From Oncomelania hupensis (Eukaryota > Mollusca > Gastropoda > Littorinimorpha > Pomatiopsidae): a stretch of DNA of 64,000 bases. The translations under genes were made by a program, and so were the position numbers. The notes under the pieces are model-generated. The model did not search any database and had not been told where the DNA came from. It saw only the letters and a list, made by a program, of their open reading frames with translations. Position 1 is the stretch's first letter, and the number at the start of each line of letters is the position of its first letter. The stretch lies in contig CM072511.1 of the NCBI GenBank assembly GCA_036898135.1, forward strand, positions 51,389,638 to 51,453,637, written 5' to 3'. Below, piece after piece: positions 18,401-31,229 of this stretch.

Positions 18401-21291
18401 AATTTTAGGGCTGATGCTGTACACTCTCATGGTTGCCCACAGAGCTGCATGCCAGACTCAGTCAAATGCTTTCTTAAAGTCTACAAACACATGATATAGA
18501 TATTGTTGATGGTGTAGGTATTTCTCACAGATTATTCTGAGGTTGAAAATCTGTTCAGTGGTACTTCGCCCTATCCTGAATCCTGCTTGTTCTTCAGCTA
18601 TCTGTCACACCTGAGTTGAAGGTGGTAGTAATGGTGTGGACATCAACTTCATCAGCTCCCAAAATGAGCAGTGATGCAAATTTTCCTCAAATTGTGGCTT
18701 GGAATATTTATGCCACCTCCGAGTCTTGCAGTTTGTCCAGGTCAAACTTCAGTCTGGTGCACTTTGCTGTATTTATTCTCTTCCAGTTCCAGTGGAGCGG
18801 GAAGGACATCATCACGTAATCGTGGTCACTTCCGATGACTGCTGCTGGAAAAGTGCTTTTTATGCCAATGTTGATGCTTGATATGAAGCATGTCTTGACC
18901 ATGATGTAGTCAATCTCCCCGCTGGGACTGTGCCATCATCTGGATTTTTTGTGGAGACCATGTGCTCTTGCCAGTATCCATTGTTGTATCTGGCAAACTA
19001 CAAGAGTCTCAGACCCCTGTCATTTGTCTCGTTGCAGTGGGGTCCACATGTGTCTATCCAGTTGTGGTGAGCATCTTCGCCAACCTTGGCCTTCCAGTCA
19101 CCTTGCACTATGACTATTTCTTTCTTCGTCAAGGACAGCCTGCAGATGTTCACAGAAATTCTCGACTTGGCTGTAATCATAATCTGATACTGGGGTATAG
19201 GCCTGGATGATGGTGATGCACAAAATGGGGCTGCTCTCAGACGGATAGTAATGAGTCTACTGGAGTCTGGACAGAAACTCATGACAGTGGCTAGAATGTC
19301 TTTGTGGACCAAGAATCCAACGCCGTGTGTGTGTCTGTAATCTATCCTGCTGAAATAAAGCTTGTGGCCTTTGTCCGTCATTGTTTCATCTAGGATTTTC
19401 CAGCTCAGTTCGCTGATACCAAAAATGTTCCATTGATAGTGGTCCAGCTCAAGGGGGGCCAGTTCTTCAAATTTTCCCTCCGCAGTTAGGGTCATGACAT
19501 TCCTAGTTTCTATGATGATGTTGTCTCTCATGCGGATGCTGCTAAGTTGTCTATCAGTAGCACATTTATCACTTCCGTCCTGGTGGCCAATGGAACTGGA
19601 AGGCGCGGTCCTTGGTGACCCAGGCGACGACCAATCTGGTATGGAGTGAGTGGTTCTTGTCATCATACGGTGTGTCTTGGGCGAGAAAGACCTGGCTGGG
19701 CCCAGTCCTCTCCAGATTGTTGGTTACAGCCGATATCCACGAGTACAGCGTGTCTTGCCATGGCCCGGAGCACGTGGTTGTTGAACCTGTAGTTAAGTGA
19801 GGTTCCTCCATCCTGGCCGGTGACTTTTATGTAGAAGACTTTCGCCCAGTGATGCCGTGCTGACATCACCCCTGTTAGTCGCCTCTTATGACACGCCGGG
19901 AAACGCTGGATCTATTCTATTCAAAGCCCGAACGCACAGAGCTAAAAGGCTTATCAATAACACATTATCAATTACCATTGATCTGCACTTGCAACTGCTT
20001 GTGCTTACAGGGAGGGAGAGCTGACCTGATCACACAAATAATCTCATACCTCGTGCATAATCATATGGTGCTCCTTTTTGGCGCTTACTTTTGCGTACAG
20101 CACTGTAAATGATTCTGCCAGTGCGGAAGTCGAAAGCACTCAAATCAAAAGATTCTCCCAAAAGACGTGCCAGTTGTGGTTTGCTCCTTATTTTCTTGCC
20201 ATCAGGACTGGAAAAAAACAAAACAAACCAGGACATTAACAATGATAAAGAAATGTGTGCATTCAAAGATTCATGATTCAAGATAATTGAACCTTATATT
20301 TGCACAATTAAAATGAAAACAATAATGTATGACTAGAGGCTGATGTTAGAGTACAGGAGAAAGCATAATGTACTTGTATTAAGTTGGACAAATGCAGTTT
20401 GTAAGAAATAACTTTATGTGTGTGTGATTTCTTTGATTTAGAATTCTTTAAACACATTCTTATCTTGGTAAAATGCAGTGTACTGTACGAAGTCTCCTTT
20501 TGAGGACAATAAAGATTTGCTGGATTTAAAAAGGGCTGAAACTACTTGCAAACTTGAACTATATGACATATTTTATCAATATGATTGTCATCTTGTAAAG
20601 TTTCAGATTAAAAAAAGATTTTAAAAAGGCCTCTATCATTTCTTTTTGTTTTTACTATTTTAGTTTAAAATATTTGCATTTTTTTTTCTTTCATTAGAAT
20701 TAAAGTAAACATTTTATATCAAGCTCCCTTGTTCTATAACCGTTCTATAGACATATTGCACACTCAGAACTCCCACCACCCATTTTCCCCTTCCCCATCA
20801 GGTTTTCTCTATCGTTATTGCAGTTGTTATTTTTCTACTGTGTCATCATGCACCCATTTAAAAGTGACCCAGAGTGACCCAGCTCACTCAAACGTTTCTT
20901 TACAAACGGTTTTGTTCTTTCACTTCCACTTCTGAATTCAGTTCAGAAATGTAGCCTAACCTGTAACCATCCACTAATCCAGTGCTACAATCACAATGAA
21001 AATTATTATAATCAGTAACTAATTAAAAATGTACTGAAATGTATCAAATAAAAATTATGAAAGTGTATATCTGTAATGACGGACGAACCATCGCAATTTT
21101 CGATTACGACTTTTTATTATGAAACGGAATTTAAAAAAATACACATAATTATCATCATCATCACAAACGACTGAGCTTCACGTTGGCATGATCTCAAAGA
21201 TTTACCTGTAATAATAAACATCGGTCTTTCCTGCTGAAAGCCCTGACTGTCGCACAACCTCCTCTCGTTTCCACCCAGGAGGAAGAGCCAT
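15427..21291 (-). CDS. MBD2/3: Methyl-CpG-binding domain protein 2/3, complete, five exons
   Basis: Role (family knowledge): MBD2/3 is a subunit of the NuRD deacetylase-remodelling complex that links methylated CpG to repression. Exons on the minus strand: 21291-21206, 20207-20050, 16723-16581, 16252-16162 and 15677-15427. All have GT-AG borders and joined phases, giving 242 aa. The start is exact at MALPPGWKREEVVRQSGLSA, with the MBD running through VYYYSPDGKKIRSKPQL to FDLSAFDFRTG (residues about 1-65). The conserved middle follows (RQTASIFKQPVT, then LFWEKRLQGL), then the C-terminal coiled coil VTEEDIQRQEQRVQEARKRL, which in vertebrate MBD2 binds the GATAD2/p66 subunit. The long glycine/arginine-rich N-terminus of vertebrate MBD2 is absent, as expected for an invertebrate MBD2/3. 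Intron 2 is expanded by LINE fragments. Confidence 0.96.
16811..17220 (-). mobile_element. GGATA-tailed LINE, 3' segment
   Basis: The minus strand encodes the region after the RT domain: LQRRIQSMEMRCYRRLLGIS, then KLRWYGHVTRSSGLAKTILQ, then NIREWTGLTLSE, ending just before a (ggata)n tail (plus-strand tatcctatcctatcc at 16811). This is the C-terminal end of an APE-type non-LTR element, often mislabelled as a host gene. The segment stops at about 17220, where an opposite-strand 5' piece of the same family begins. It lies in MBD2/3 intron 2. Confidence 0.9.
17221..17510 (+). mobile_element. 5' end of the same LINE family in inverted orientation
   Basis: This is the reverse complement of the 5' part of the element at 19935-19600 (gggttcgggc, then gtttcccg.cgtgtc, then gaggcgactaacaggggtga). 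It abuts the minus-strand 3' segment, giving the layout of a 5' inversion. It contains a 68-codon frame (17296-17502, conserved from the ATG at 17299, MPARHHWAKVFY) that recurs in the copies at 19869-19663 and 35509. Confidence 0.8.
17627..18135 (+). mobile_element. GGATA-tailed LINE, 3' fragment, plus orientation
   Basis: It matches the 3' segment at 16811-17220 in the opposite direction, including gagatgaggtgctacagaag, gtccgacagaccatcacaca and gaatggactgg, and ends in ggataggataggatagg at about 18110-18126. The reading frame is broken in several places. Inserted in MBD2/3 intron 2. Confidence 0.85.
18139..19935 (-). mobile_element. GGATA-tailed LINE, internally deleted copy keeping both ends
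   Basis: Read on the minus strand, the 5' end and short frame (19935-19600) come first. An APE-type endonuclease follows (about 19570-18710), with NVMTLTAEGKFEELAPLEL, then HGVGFLVHKDI, then VVQGDWKAKVG, and the C-terminal GSDHDYV motif. Next is an RT N-terminal piece (IAEEQAGFRIGRSTTEQIF, then FVDFKKAFD, about 18605-18345). It then jumps to the 3' terminal part and tail (18335-18139), so most of the RT palm is missing, and stops interrupt the frame. The endonuclease belongs to the family often annotated as craniofacial development protein 2. It is the most complete copy here and the key to the others. Confidence 0.88.
20208..21205. other. MBD2/3 intron 1, no recognised element
   Basis: AT-rich intronic sequence without shared repeats, RNA genes or coding potential that I can support. 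Confidence 0.5.
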
Positions 21292-21955
21292 GATTATAAT
21301 AAAATTTCCAACAGTCCCTTATTTTTAGTTTAGATCAAAAAACAAACAAAAGAAATCTTGCCGAGTTCAACCGGAAGTAGAAGCATAGTCTACGCGTTTA
21401 GTCGGACCAATCGAACGTGTAAAGGGTAAACATATTCTGTATGAATAACCGATTCCCTCAAAAGTGCTCAAGTATTGAATATGACCTTCCGCCTCCCCTT
21501 CTCCCTTTTCCCACCCCACAAACTCGCAGATAGTTAGGAAATGTGCTTTCCCCTTCCCACAGCCACATATCCTACACTTCTATGAATTTTTTTTTGTTAG
21601 TTCCCGGGAACTATTGTTGTTGTTCTTCTTCTTCCCAGAGAATACTTATAGTTTAGACTAGTTTTTCGATACTGTTATATCCTCTAATTTTGTGTGTTAT
21701 TTTTAAAACATAAAAATTAGAATTAGATTTTGATAAAATTGTACTTATTTCAACTGTTGTTAGGCCATAATTTTTTATTATCTATTTATATTTAGAGTCT
21801 AGTTGTCAAATAGGCTATATCTAATCATTGTGGGAGCAAGAATGCGTCTGTGTGTCTGTTTTGACTGTAGGCTATATCGTCCGCCTTGAATGGTTTGAAC
21901 GCTTGTACCTTCGATCACAACAGTGCAGTGGGATGGTGCCAGCAGAAGTTATTGC

Positions 21956-21959
<4 letters not shown>

Positions 21960-22019
<60 letters not shown>
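21960..22019. repeat. (CT)n microsatellite, about 30 units
   Basis: An uninterrupted CT dinucleotide run in the MBD2/3-FAM184A divergent spacer. In other animals such tracts can bind GAGA-type factors; here that is only a possibility. Confidence 0.95.
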
Positions 22020-22021
<2 letters not shown>

Positions 22022-22404
22022 AAAAAAAAAATGCATATGTGCTAGTTAATGTGTATATTGTCTTTTAAGCTTTGTAAATTGTTTACAAACCAATTGATCT
22101 TTAGAATGCTCTAAATTTTAAATATAAGTATAAAATCCATGTGCATGTCCAACATGGATTCTTCAATATTAATTTGATATTAATTTGTACTTCGATGATT
22201 TCCACCCTCTATTCTTTGCAATGCATGTCATGTACAGTATACATGTGTTCTTTACTCAAGTTTATTTGTAAACATGTAATCATTTTAATGTTGGATTTTA
22301 AAAAAAAAGTACACTATAGTCCTAGTCAACCCTTTTAAGGGCTAGGGCCAGATATAAAAAAGCAGACCACTAGTGCTTATTCTACTGCCTTCGTTAAATA
22401 AAGA

Positions 22405-22482
<78 letters not shown>
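22405..22482. repeat. (ATT)n microsatellite, about 25 units
   Basis: An uninterrupted trinucleotide run following aaataaag, a position typical of a microsatellite grown from a retroposon tail. The preceding cccttttaagggctaggg and tctactgcc may be the remains of that retroposon. Confidence 0.95.
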
Positions 22483-23251
22483 GTGGTAAAAAAAAACCAC
22501 GTTTAAATTCAGGATTTTGTTCATAAGATTCTGTTTGTATCAGTTCATGGTTTTATTTATTTTTATTTTTTTTAAAGTTATTTGTTGTTGTTTTGTTTTG
22601 TTTTGTTTTATATCAAAATTTAATTTCCAGCAACAGCAGCTTGTTCTGTATATTTTGGTTTTATGTACAAGTAGACTATATACGGGTGTAACTTTCGTTT
22701 GCGTTTTCAGAATATGAAAATCGACGAATCTGTCTAGGTGTGTTAATTAATTAATTTAATTATTTTCATACCTTCATTATTTAATACATTTAACAATGTT
22801 TGTTGTTTTGAGATACCTCAAGTCGCATCACATCTGGCATTATCTACTACGCGCACATAAAACTCGACTGCTTGCTTTTAAATTTCCATTTGCTTTGGAA
22901 ATATAAGTAATTGGTCCGTTTATGAAACGACACAGAGAGAATTCTAAATATAGTTGCCAAATGTCTTGGCAACTTGTCAGATTTATGGGCTAAATCGAGT
23001 AACCAAGGTCTACCGGAAGTGCGTAGGAATTTAAGATATATCGCTTACATTGACGACTGACCAACAAATCCTGAAAACACTTGGTCAAGATGACCAAAAT
23101 CTGGATAACTGCCTCTTCAACCGCTGATATACAAGCGTTTTTCGTTTTTGATAAAAATATTTGGTGAACCAGATATGTGTATTGCTTTCTGGACTTTATA
23201 TCTTATGAAAAACACATGTAGACAAGCACCTGAATCAGCGAGATAGCCAAG

Positions 23252-26200
23252 ATGGCGACTGGCAAAATGTCATTCAACTATTATCAAAATGGAAAGTATG
23301 GCTCGCTACCGCAGAATCCACAGAAAGACATGGAGGTCACGCAAGACATGCATCTTAAGATGTCCAAAAAGATTGCACAATTGACCAAGGTAAGCACATT
23401 TCAATGACAATGTCTGAATGTTTTGATTGGACCTGAGCCAAGCTTAGCTGGTCTAATTTTTGTTTCTCTTCAGTAATCAGCACTAGAAGAGGAGCTGTAA
23501 AGTCTGATCAAACTTCTAAGGTTTTAAGGAGTTGATGGTTAAGCTGTTTATTTGCTTTTTCTTGTGGTCATTTTATTGCTGCAGAAAGTAGACAAAGTGT
23601 TGTTGTCTATATTTGTGCTCATTTCGAAAGCAGAACTTTCTTTAGTTTATTTTGGCATTGGTTTAATGAGACAACATGTTTTTGAATGAAGCATATTTAT
23701 TTCTATGCTGCCATTTATAATCTGAAAATAAAATATTCATATTGTTTTATGTGTATCATTCAGGTAATATATGCATTGAACACTAAGAACGATGAGAATG
23801 AGGCAGTCTTACAAGCTTTGCGAGACCAGCATGAAGATGAGAAACAGCAGCTTCTTGCTGATATGCAGTCAAAGATACAGCAGTTCAAGTAAGTATTCTT
23901 GTTTTAATACATATATTGGAATATGCACAATGTTTTTGTGATCTCTTTAGTCAAGTTAGTGAGGCGCATTTTACATGATTGCATAACTATATTCTACATA
24001 TAATATTTTTGTTAAATGTTTTTTTTAAAACTATTTTTACAATGCAACATTTCAAATGTTGCTTGAACTGTTTCAAACATCCTGATAATCTTTTGAAGGT
24101 AGTTAGGAAGGGGTATTTTGACTAGATTTGATAATTACAGTATGTATGCATTGCAGTGAGTGAAAGCAGAAAAGCAACATGCCAACCTATTAGTTCTTTA
24201 TAATAAATATAATTTTCTTTTTAATTTTAGGGGCCGTCTTGATGGGGAAAGTGATCATAAAAAGCAGATTAGCATCCTTCAGACTCGCATTCAGGAATTC
24301 GAGCAGCAACACAACACAGTAGAGGACCGTTTTTCACGGTTAAAAGAGGATGCAGCAGCAAAGGAGCAGCATCAGCAAGAGGAGTTCAACAAGCAGGTGC
24401 AACAGCTGACCCAGGATGTATTACGTGCTAAACGAGAGTTTGAAGAACACCTGCAGGTTCGTTTTAGCAGTTGTGTTTTCCTTGTGTTATTTGTCCTTGT
24501 TTCTTTATGACATTTTTGTCAAGTGGTGTCAAATTAAAAATGCTAATGTTACAATTTTAACCTTTACCTTGGTATCTTAATATGTATTAAAGAAATTGTG
24601 CCTTGTTCAATTGTTTGTAAACAATTTGTAATGGTCTTGAAAACTTTAAAATCCATGTTCAAGATCCTATTCTTTGATTAGTGTAGAGAGAAAGAGTAAC
24701 GCATTTCAGATATGGCCTGAGGAAAATTACTGCAATAAATAGAACACAATCAACTGTATAGCATGATTTTTGTTTTGACAACCAGTGTAACGATTAACAC
24801 AATAAACTGTATGACAATCTATTATGGCATATTTGTGTTTTGCGTGTCAGTCTTTCGAGGCTTGGAAGCTTGAAGCGGAAGCATCCCATACAGCCGCACT
24901 ACAAGCATGCAAAGCACAGTATCAGCGGGAAATGGAGGAGCTGCGCAGTTTTCAACATAACCAAGATTCAGACTGGCTGAATCGCTGTGCAGAGATTGAG
25001 GAAAGATACAAATCTGACCAGCTTAAACTGGAAGAACAATTAGCAGCCTCTCGTGTGGAAAGAATACAAGTGGAAGAGGAATTTACTGAGAAGCTGGCTA
25101 AAGCCCAGGCATTCTATGAAAAGGAACTTTCAGCTCTACAGAAGAACCAGAGTTTTACTCATGAGGAGGTGCTGACCAATTTGCGACAGCAGCAAGAGAA
25201 GCTGCGGCAGGATTTTGCTGCCCAAGAAAAGGAACTTCGCAAGCAGATTGACCGTCTTGTGAGGCAGCTAGCTGAGACAGAGGACAATGCTGAGACACAA
25301 AGGCAGGAACTGGAGAGGTTGAGGCTGGAACTTAATAGCAAGAACAGTAAAGATGATTCAGTCTCTCAGATGGTGAGTGTTGCTTGCTGGTTTTAATTTG
25401 AAAGATAATAATAGGCATAGTAATTGTGTCATATTAGCACCACATGTCAGTTGATTTTGTTATGATTAACTGTTTCTTAATGGCAGACACGTTATATCGC
25501 TGTTGGTCACCATACATCAAAACTTCAGTTCAATTTAACAAATCTTTATTAACCTTATCAAGGAATTTGGACAGGTGCTGAGATCATCATTTAATGTAAA
25601 CAAATTAGAAACGAAGAGTTCATTCTGCGGACGGTTTGTGTAATTTTCGGTTTTGCATTCAAAAGAGAAGGGAAGTAACTTGTTTGTTTTTTTAAAACTT
25701 TATTATTGTATACTTTTCCGACATTCAATTTGGTGCAATTTATGTGCGATTTGATGTATAAATACATGGCTAAGATTTAAGCAGGTTGTCAGAGAGCTAC
25801 TGTTAAAAGAGCTACAAAAAGGATGAACATGGCTTTGTGATTTTAAAAAAATTGGAAGATGACCCACAACAGTTTTGGTATGAAGGAGTGACTGCCAATC
25901 ACTCTGAACTGATTTACTTGCATTTTTTACCCCATCTCAGCACCATTACGGGCCTAAGTTGTTAACCTCTCTGTTTAGCAAATTATTTCTGTCCCAGGGG
26001 AGCCCTTATTTACTAGTAAATGATGCCATCAGTAAAGTTCCGAAGAAAAACTTATAAGTTCTCCCGTTAAAGTAAGCTAACTTCCACTCCTTTCAAAGGG
26101 AAGAGTAGCTTTCAAATAATAAATATTAATGTTTTCCTGTCTTGAACAGCTTCAGGCAGCACAGGAAGAATCTTCAGCCTTGAAGGCACGCCTCATAGAA

Positions 26201-29200
26201 GTGGAAACAGAGCTAACAGCATCTAAGGAGCGTTGTTCAGATCAAGCAGAGGACTTGTTCAAAAAGTCTGGTATGTTTATAGGAAAGGTCTAGCTGCTGT
26301 TTATTAGCTACATTGTTGTTATGCTTTTGTGTTGTGCAAGTGTATGTATATGGATGAATGTGTTTATATGCCTGAGTATGAGTGCATGTTTATGTGTTTT
26401 AAGCAGGTTTAGTTTGTATGCTTGGTAGTCAGAACATTTAATTTATAGAATGTTCAGATTGTTGAGTGTATTTATTTTATTTATTATTCTTATAAGCAGG
26501 TGTAATAATCATGTCCATTTTAAGTTCCTTTCTCATTTCTGAAAAATGTGGACATTTCCAGTACCGGAAGAGTAAAATTTGTTGTCAACTTGTGTGAGCG
26601 AAAGACCGATACATTTTTATTAGAAAATATTGATAAAAACTTGTGTATGTAGTATTGACAAAGTATTGTAGATATGCAGACTAGTCTGTTTATAGCAAAA
26701 AACAAAATTGTACAAATTTTTTTATAGGCTTGATTGGAGAGCTGGAGGCTGTCAAGTTACAGAGAACAGCTCAGGTAGAAGAGCTGACCAGGAAACTTGA
26801 ACAGATGCAGACACAGCTGACCAGACTTGAAGCAGAACGATCTAACCTACAGTCCCAGCAAAAGGTTTTGTCCACGGAACAGCAGGCACACCTTACATCT
26901 CTGCAGAGGGTAAGTTAACTGTTTCTAGATGTCAATTAGAATCCTTTCCCATCCTATCCCATAACTAAAAGGTCGTTGGGGCACGACAGATTATCGTTTA
27001 ACCAGCGTACTCCATCTTTCTCTGTTCTCAGCAACTCTCATGGCTTCGTTCAGTGCCGAACCAGTCCATTCTCGAATGTTGTCCTCCCACCTCTTTTTCT
27101 ATCTCCCTCTTCTTCTGCCTCCTTGCAGGATGGTTTTTCGAATTAGAATATTTTTTTTGGTTAACTTTATTTTACGTCATTCATGCCAGGGCTGCCAAGA
27201 AAAATAACACTTTTGAAATTCTTTTTTTCTGGCTATATGTGTGAGTGTCTGGAAATACATTTGAATGAATTACCATATTCTTTTCTTTTCTTTAGATGAT
27301 AGAAGACTTGACAGTGGAGAAAGAAACCATACGGCAGAGGTACGAAAGGGAAATTGCCAGTCTGAAGCAGATGATGGAAGAAAAAGTCAACGATGTAACC
27401 AACACACTTCAAGGCGAGCTGACTGCAGCAGAGAAGCAACATGCTGAAGAACGTGATAGGGATCGAAAAGCTGCCAATGAAGTTTTAGTGCAGTCTAAGC
27501 AGGTTTGTATGCTGTTGAAGTAAAAACTGATATGGTAGGTAAAAGTAGCAAATACTTGGACGAGATAATTTTTCATAGAATATTGGGTACAAATCTTCCT
27601 GTTTTGATACAAGTGAATATGTTGATCGTCTTTTTAAGTGTTGTTCTGCCTATGGTATTAGGTTATTTGGAGTGTGTTTGCTGTATTGTCCAAACGAAAC
27701 AATATTCATTTTAGTATTTTTTGGCAATAATTCAGTTTTAATTGTAAAGTTACTTCTTTTGCGTGTTATCTTTTCAATATTTGCTATTTATTTGTTTAAT
27801 TTCTTGACTGCTAATTACACGGTAAGTTGTCTTACAATAGTGTGACGAAATATGCCAATTATATATTTTCTCGTCATCATCTGTGTGACGTTTTTACCTC
27901 GATACTTTTAAAACATCAGCAAATCAAATGCACACCATTAGAAAGCTCAGAACATTGGCAGTTTATAATTTATAAGTTAGGTATGATAACCCTTCATGGC
28001 AACTCAGAGGCTGTGGTTTAGGATGGAGATAAAAATAGACTGCCTGACCATTCCCATGCCCCTCATTTCCCCTTTATTTCTGGCTGCTACTTGCATTGAA
28101 GGCCACGCTATCAGATCTTTTCAGCACCATCTCAGCACAGTGTGCAGAGCTTTGCAGCGTTAGAAGGTAGAGTCCAAGTTTTAAAAAAATTAAAATAAAA
28201 TGTTCTATAAGATTCAGTCCGACAATACTTACCATACGGCACGTTTACACTTGAAAGATTTGATACTAATATGAATTAAGCCTAACAGAATTCTAGAACC
28301 TTCTAAAAAAAGTTTTTTTTTTTAAGGAATGGCACCGACACATGCAAAATACTATAAAACAAAGAGAAGAATCTCAAATAAACATTGTCTCGTTCAACAT
28401 AATAAATACAATTTTAAAAACATAGTCATTCAGAATCACCAAAAAATCACAACTTAGAGATTGATTATGTAGCTAACTAAACACACAAACTGAATCAAGC
28501 AAAGTTTAAAGTTTAGAAATGCTGCTACACAAAACAAAAATGATGAGAGAAATGCACATTTTCTATGTTATCATGATGCCATTGAGATGAGCTGGGACCA
28601 ACGGCACAGAGCCCTCATTATATGAGGTCAAAGAAGGTTATTTTTGGGAATCAGGCAGCATGCTAAAATGCCTCAAATTAAGTGTGCGGCTTGTATGGTG
28701 TGCCTTTTCGTCGGTGGGTGGCAGCCCACCTTCCCCCCCTTCCATCTCCACCCCACCCACATGCACGCAAAGCTAATATATGCATTAAACTGAAACATAA
28801 ATTAAAAGAACACAAAAACGCGCTTCCATATATCAAATTTATAAGAAATTTGATGCGATTGCAGCCCTCTCTCTTTCTCACTATCTCTCATTTGGACTAA
28901 AAAATAAAAAAATAATTGTTTAAAAACAAGTTTAAAATGTTATTGAATTATCTTTATTTGTTTAGAAAATTTAATTACCTTTGATAAATGTAAAAGTTGT
29001 ACCCAGTTATTTCTAATTCTGTTCAAGCTAAAAAAAAATTGTTATTGTTTTTACAATTGTTAGCCAGACTTTCCTGGCAAATATTTAGAAATCAGTAGGA
29101 TTTTCCCTTGGCAATGAAAGGGTTAAAAGTATGGATTGCAGTCATTTAAGAGCTGGTATAAAATTCAGCATTGCAATACAATAGGGAAGTCTTGGTTTTT

Positions 29201-30041
29201 CCACATTTGTATATATAGATATATAGATAGATATTTATATATGTCTGTGTGATATTGCAGTTTGTATTTTGAGTGCATGGATTTTGATTTTTTTTAAAAT
29301 CGATTTTAACTTCAGTGCTTGTCTGAATGGGCACATGTTCAATGTACTTCATTAGGTAACCCTCAAGTTGCTTTTTTTTTAACAATTGCAGGAACTCCAG
29401 TCTCAGTTTTCGGAGGAGCGCAACAAACTGCAAGGAGAACGAGATGGCATTCAGATGGAGTTTGAGCGAGTCAAAGAAGACATGCTTGGCAGATGTAAAC
29501 AAGCAGAGGATGAGGTAAAGAGATGTTGTATTTGGTGTAAAATATGTTGATTTTATTCCTATTTAGACATTTTAATTTCATATGCAAACAAAATTTTGTT
29601 TTCATTTTCTGTGAATATAGTTAACGGGCTAATTAATGTTCTGGTGGGAGCTGGCTTTGTCTGGGTTGCTAATCTGACAGTCGAGTTGAAAATTCTTGTT
29701 TTCAGTACCCTGTGTTTGTGTGTACACTTGCAGAGACATACACCCTCGCTACCGGCACGCAAACAGGATTACTGTTAACTGTGTATGCTTTTGTGACTGA
29801 AATATTTACTTTTCCATATTTTATAGTGTTTATATTGGTTCTTGCATTGTCTTCATTTTTGTTGTTGTCATTATTTCAGGTAAGACGTCTTGGCCAGATG
29901 GTGAAAGACAGTGAGGATGGATTGGGTTCAGCATCCAGCCACATCAACAACCTGAAGGAGGCGGCTGCAGCCTTGAAATCTGAGCTGGATAAAGTTCGCT
30001 CTGAACTCAAAACTGCCAAAACGAACAGTGCCAACCTACAG
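23252..30041 (+). CDS. FAM184A: FAM184A-like coiled-coil protein, nine exons, 3' part not seen
   Basis: Exons: 23252-23389, 23764-23888, 24231-24456, 24851-25372, 26150-26270, 26728-26909, 27296-27502, 29392-29514 and 29880-30041. All borders are GT-AG and the phases join into 602 open codons. The start is supported by the conserved N-terminus: QDMHLKMSKKIAQLTK joins directly to VIYALNTKNDENEAVLQAL, a block I know from vertebrate FAM184A. The rest is almost continuous heptad coiled coil rich in E, Q, K and L, including FYEKELSALQKNQSFTHEEV and MVKDSEDGLGSASSHINNL. The molecular role of FAM184 proteins is poorly known. Vertebrate FAM184A continues for several hundred more residues, and no further matching exon is visible to 64000. 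Intron 6 holds a LINE fragment. Confidence 0.93.
26938..27140 (-). mobile_element. GGATA-tailed LINE, short 3' fragment
   Basis: The plus-strand sequence tcctatcccataact, then ggtcgttggggcac and gatagataa-type 3' sequence match the 3' ends at 16811 and 34838. The fragment covers about 200 bp including the NIREWTG region and sits in FAM184A intron 6, antisense to the gene. Confidence 0.8.
27503..29391. other. FAM184A intron 7, no recognised element
   Basis: AT-rich intron without detectable repeat copies. A short C-rich patch lies at about 28728-28760. Confidence 0.5.
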
Positions 30042-31178
30042 GTAAGTTTTTTTGTTTCATGCATAGTTTTGTATTTGTGGATTTTGACAGGTTGACCTTT
30101 CTTGTTGTGTGCATGTTGCAGCAGAAAGAGCCAAGAACTTTAGCGGATGGGAGTGCAAAATTTTAAAAACACAACGTAGATTGGGTTTGGGCGCGCCACT
30201 GGCTGCAACTAAGCCTTCCCCAGGGGAGGCACCCCAGAATTTCTTGATAAAACGGGACAATAAGAGTGTGAAAGTGTCATAAAAAAAGTAACTTTTTGTT
30301 GATAAATTCAGAAAACGTTTAGTCGCACTAGAAGGTTTAAACTTTCGGAATACTTTATAGTGCTAGCATTGCAGCATAAATGCAGCAGCAACCAACCAAA
30401 ACAAGAGCATGATCTACTAACCTTCACAGCCTCAATCCTTTTGATACGCTGTAAGCAAACTAGAATTAATCTGGTCTGTTTGAAGAGTTGATTGACTGTT
30501 TACTTTAAATGATGTGAGTGTGTCATTTATATGAGCGTGTAAACATATTCTTCAACGAAGAAAAGAAAGAACAATAAAAATTAACAAAGGAAGAAGAAAG
30601 AGAGAAAGATGGACACAAAGAAAATTGCTGCGATTGCAATCCTATACACAGTAAAAGAAGAATGCTTAAATTTTTACAACAGGATTAGTATTATAGCAAT
30701 CAAATCTTTATTTTTTTTTTAATTCAAAATATACAACAGCAAATTATTTCAGATATATATATTAACAACAAACATTTATACTTACCCATATGCAAAGTAC
30801 TGGCTATCAAAAGAATTAGCTAAGTTTGTGACACCTGTACATTGCATACTTTCATAATTATGCAGATGAAGTGTTGAACACTATTTTTTGGTTTGCTTTG
30901 GTATTATTACACTGTGCATATACATAAGTACTTAACATAAATATATCAGCGGTTTGATACACTATTAATGTGCAGAAGGCAGACTGTACATTTTGGTTGT
31001 ATAAAAATTATTAACAGCCTTTGAGCCTGCTCATTGCTGAGGAGAAATTATTTACACTATAATTGCAATCTATGGTGAGGGTTACCCACTGAAGAAAGCA
31101 AGTTTTACTACTATGATATATTTTTTAGTAGGGTGTTAAGGTGTTACTTTCATAGAATCTATATAGTACAGATCTGAG

Positions 31179-31229
<51 letters not shown>

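Larger units (their letters stand above)
21292..23251. promoter_or_regulatory. Divergent intergenic region between MBD2/3 and FAM184A
   Basis: The start codons of MBD2/3 (21291, minus) and FAM184A (23252, plus) face away from each other across about 1.96 kb, so both promoters must lie here unless there are further upstream exons. The interval contains a (CT)n tract (21960-22019) and an (ATT)n tract (22405-22482). No TATA box or other core element can be placed with confidence. Confidence 0.5.
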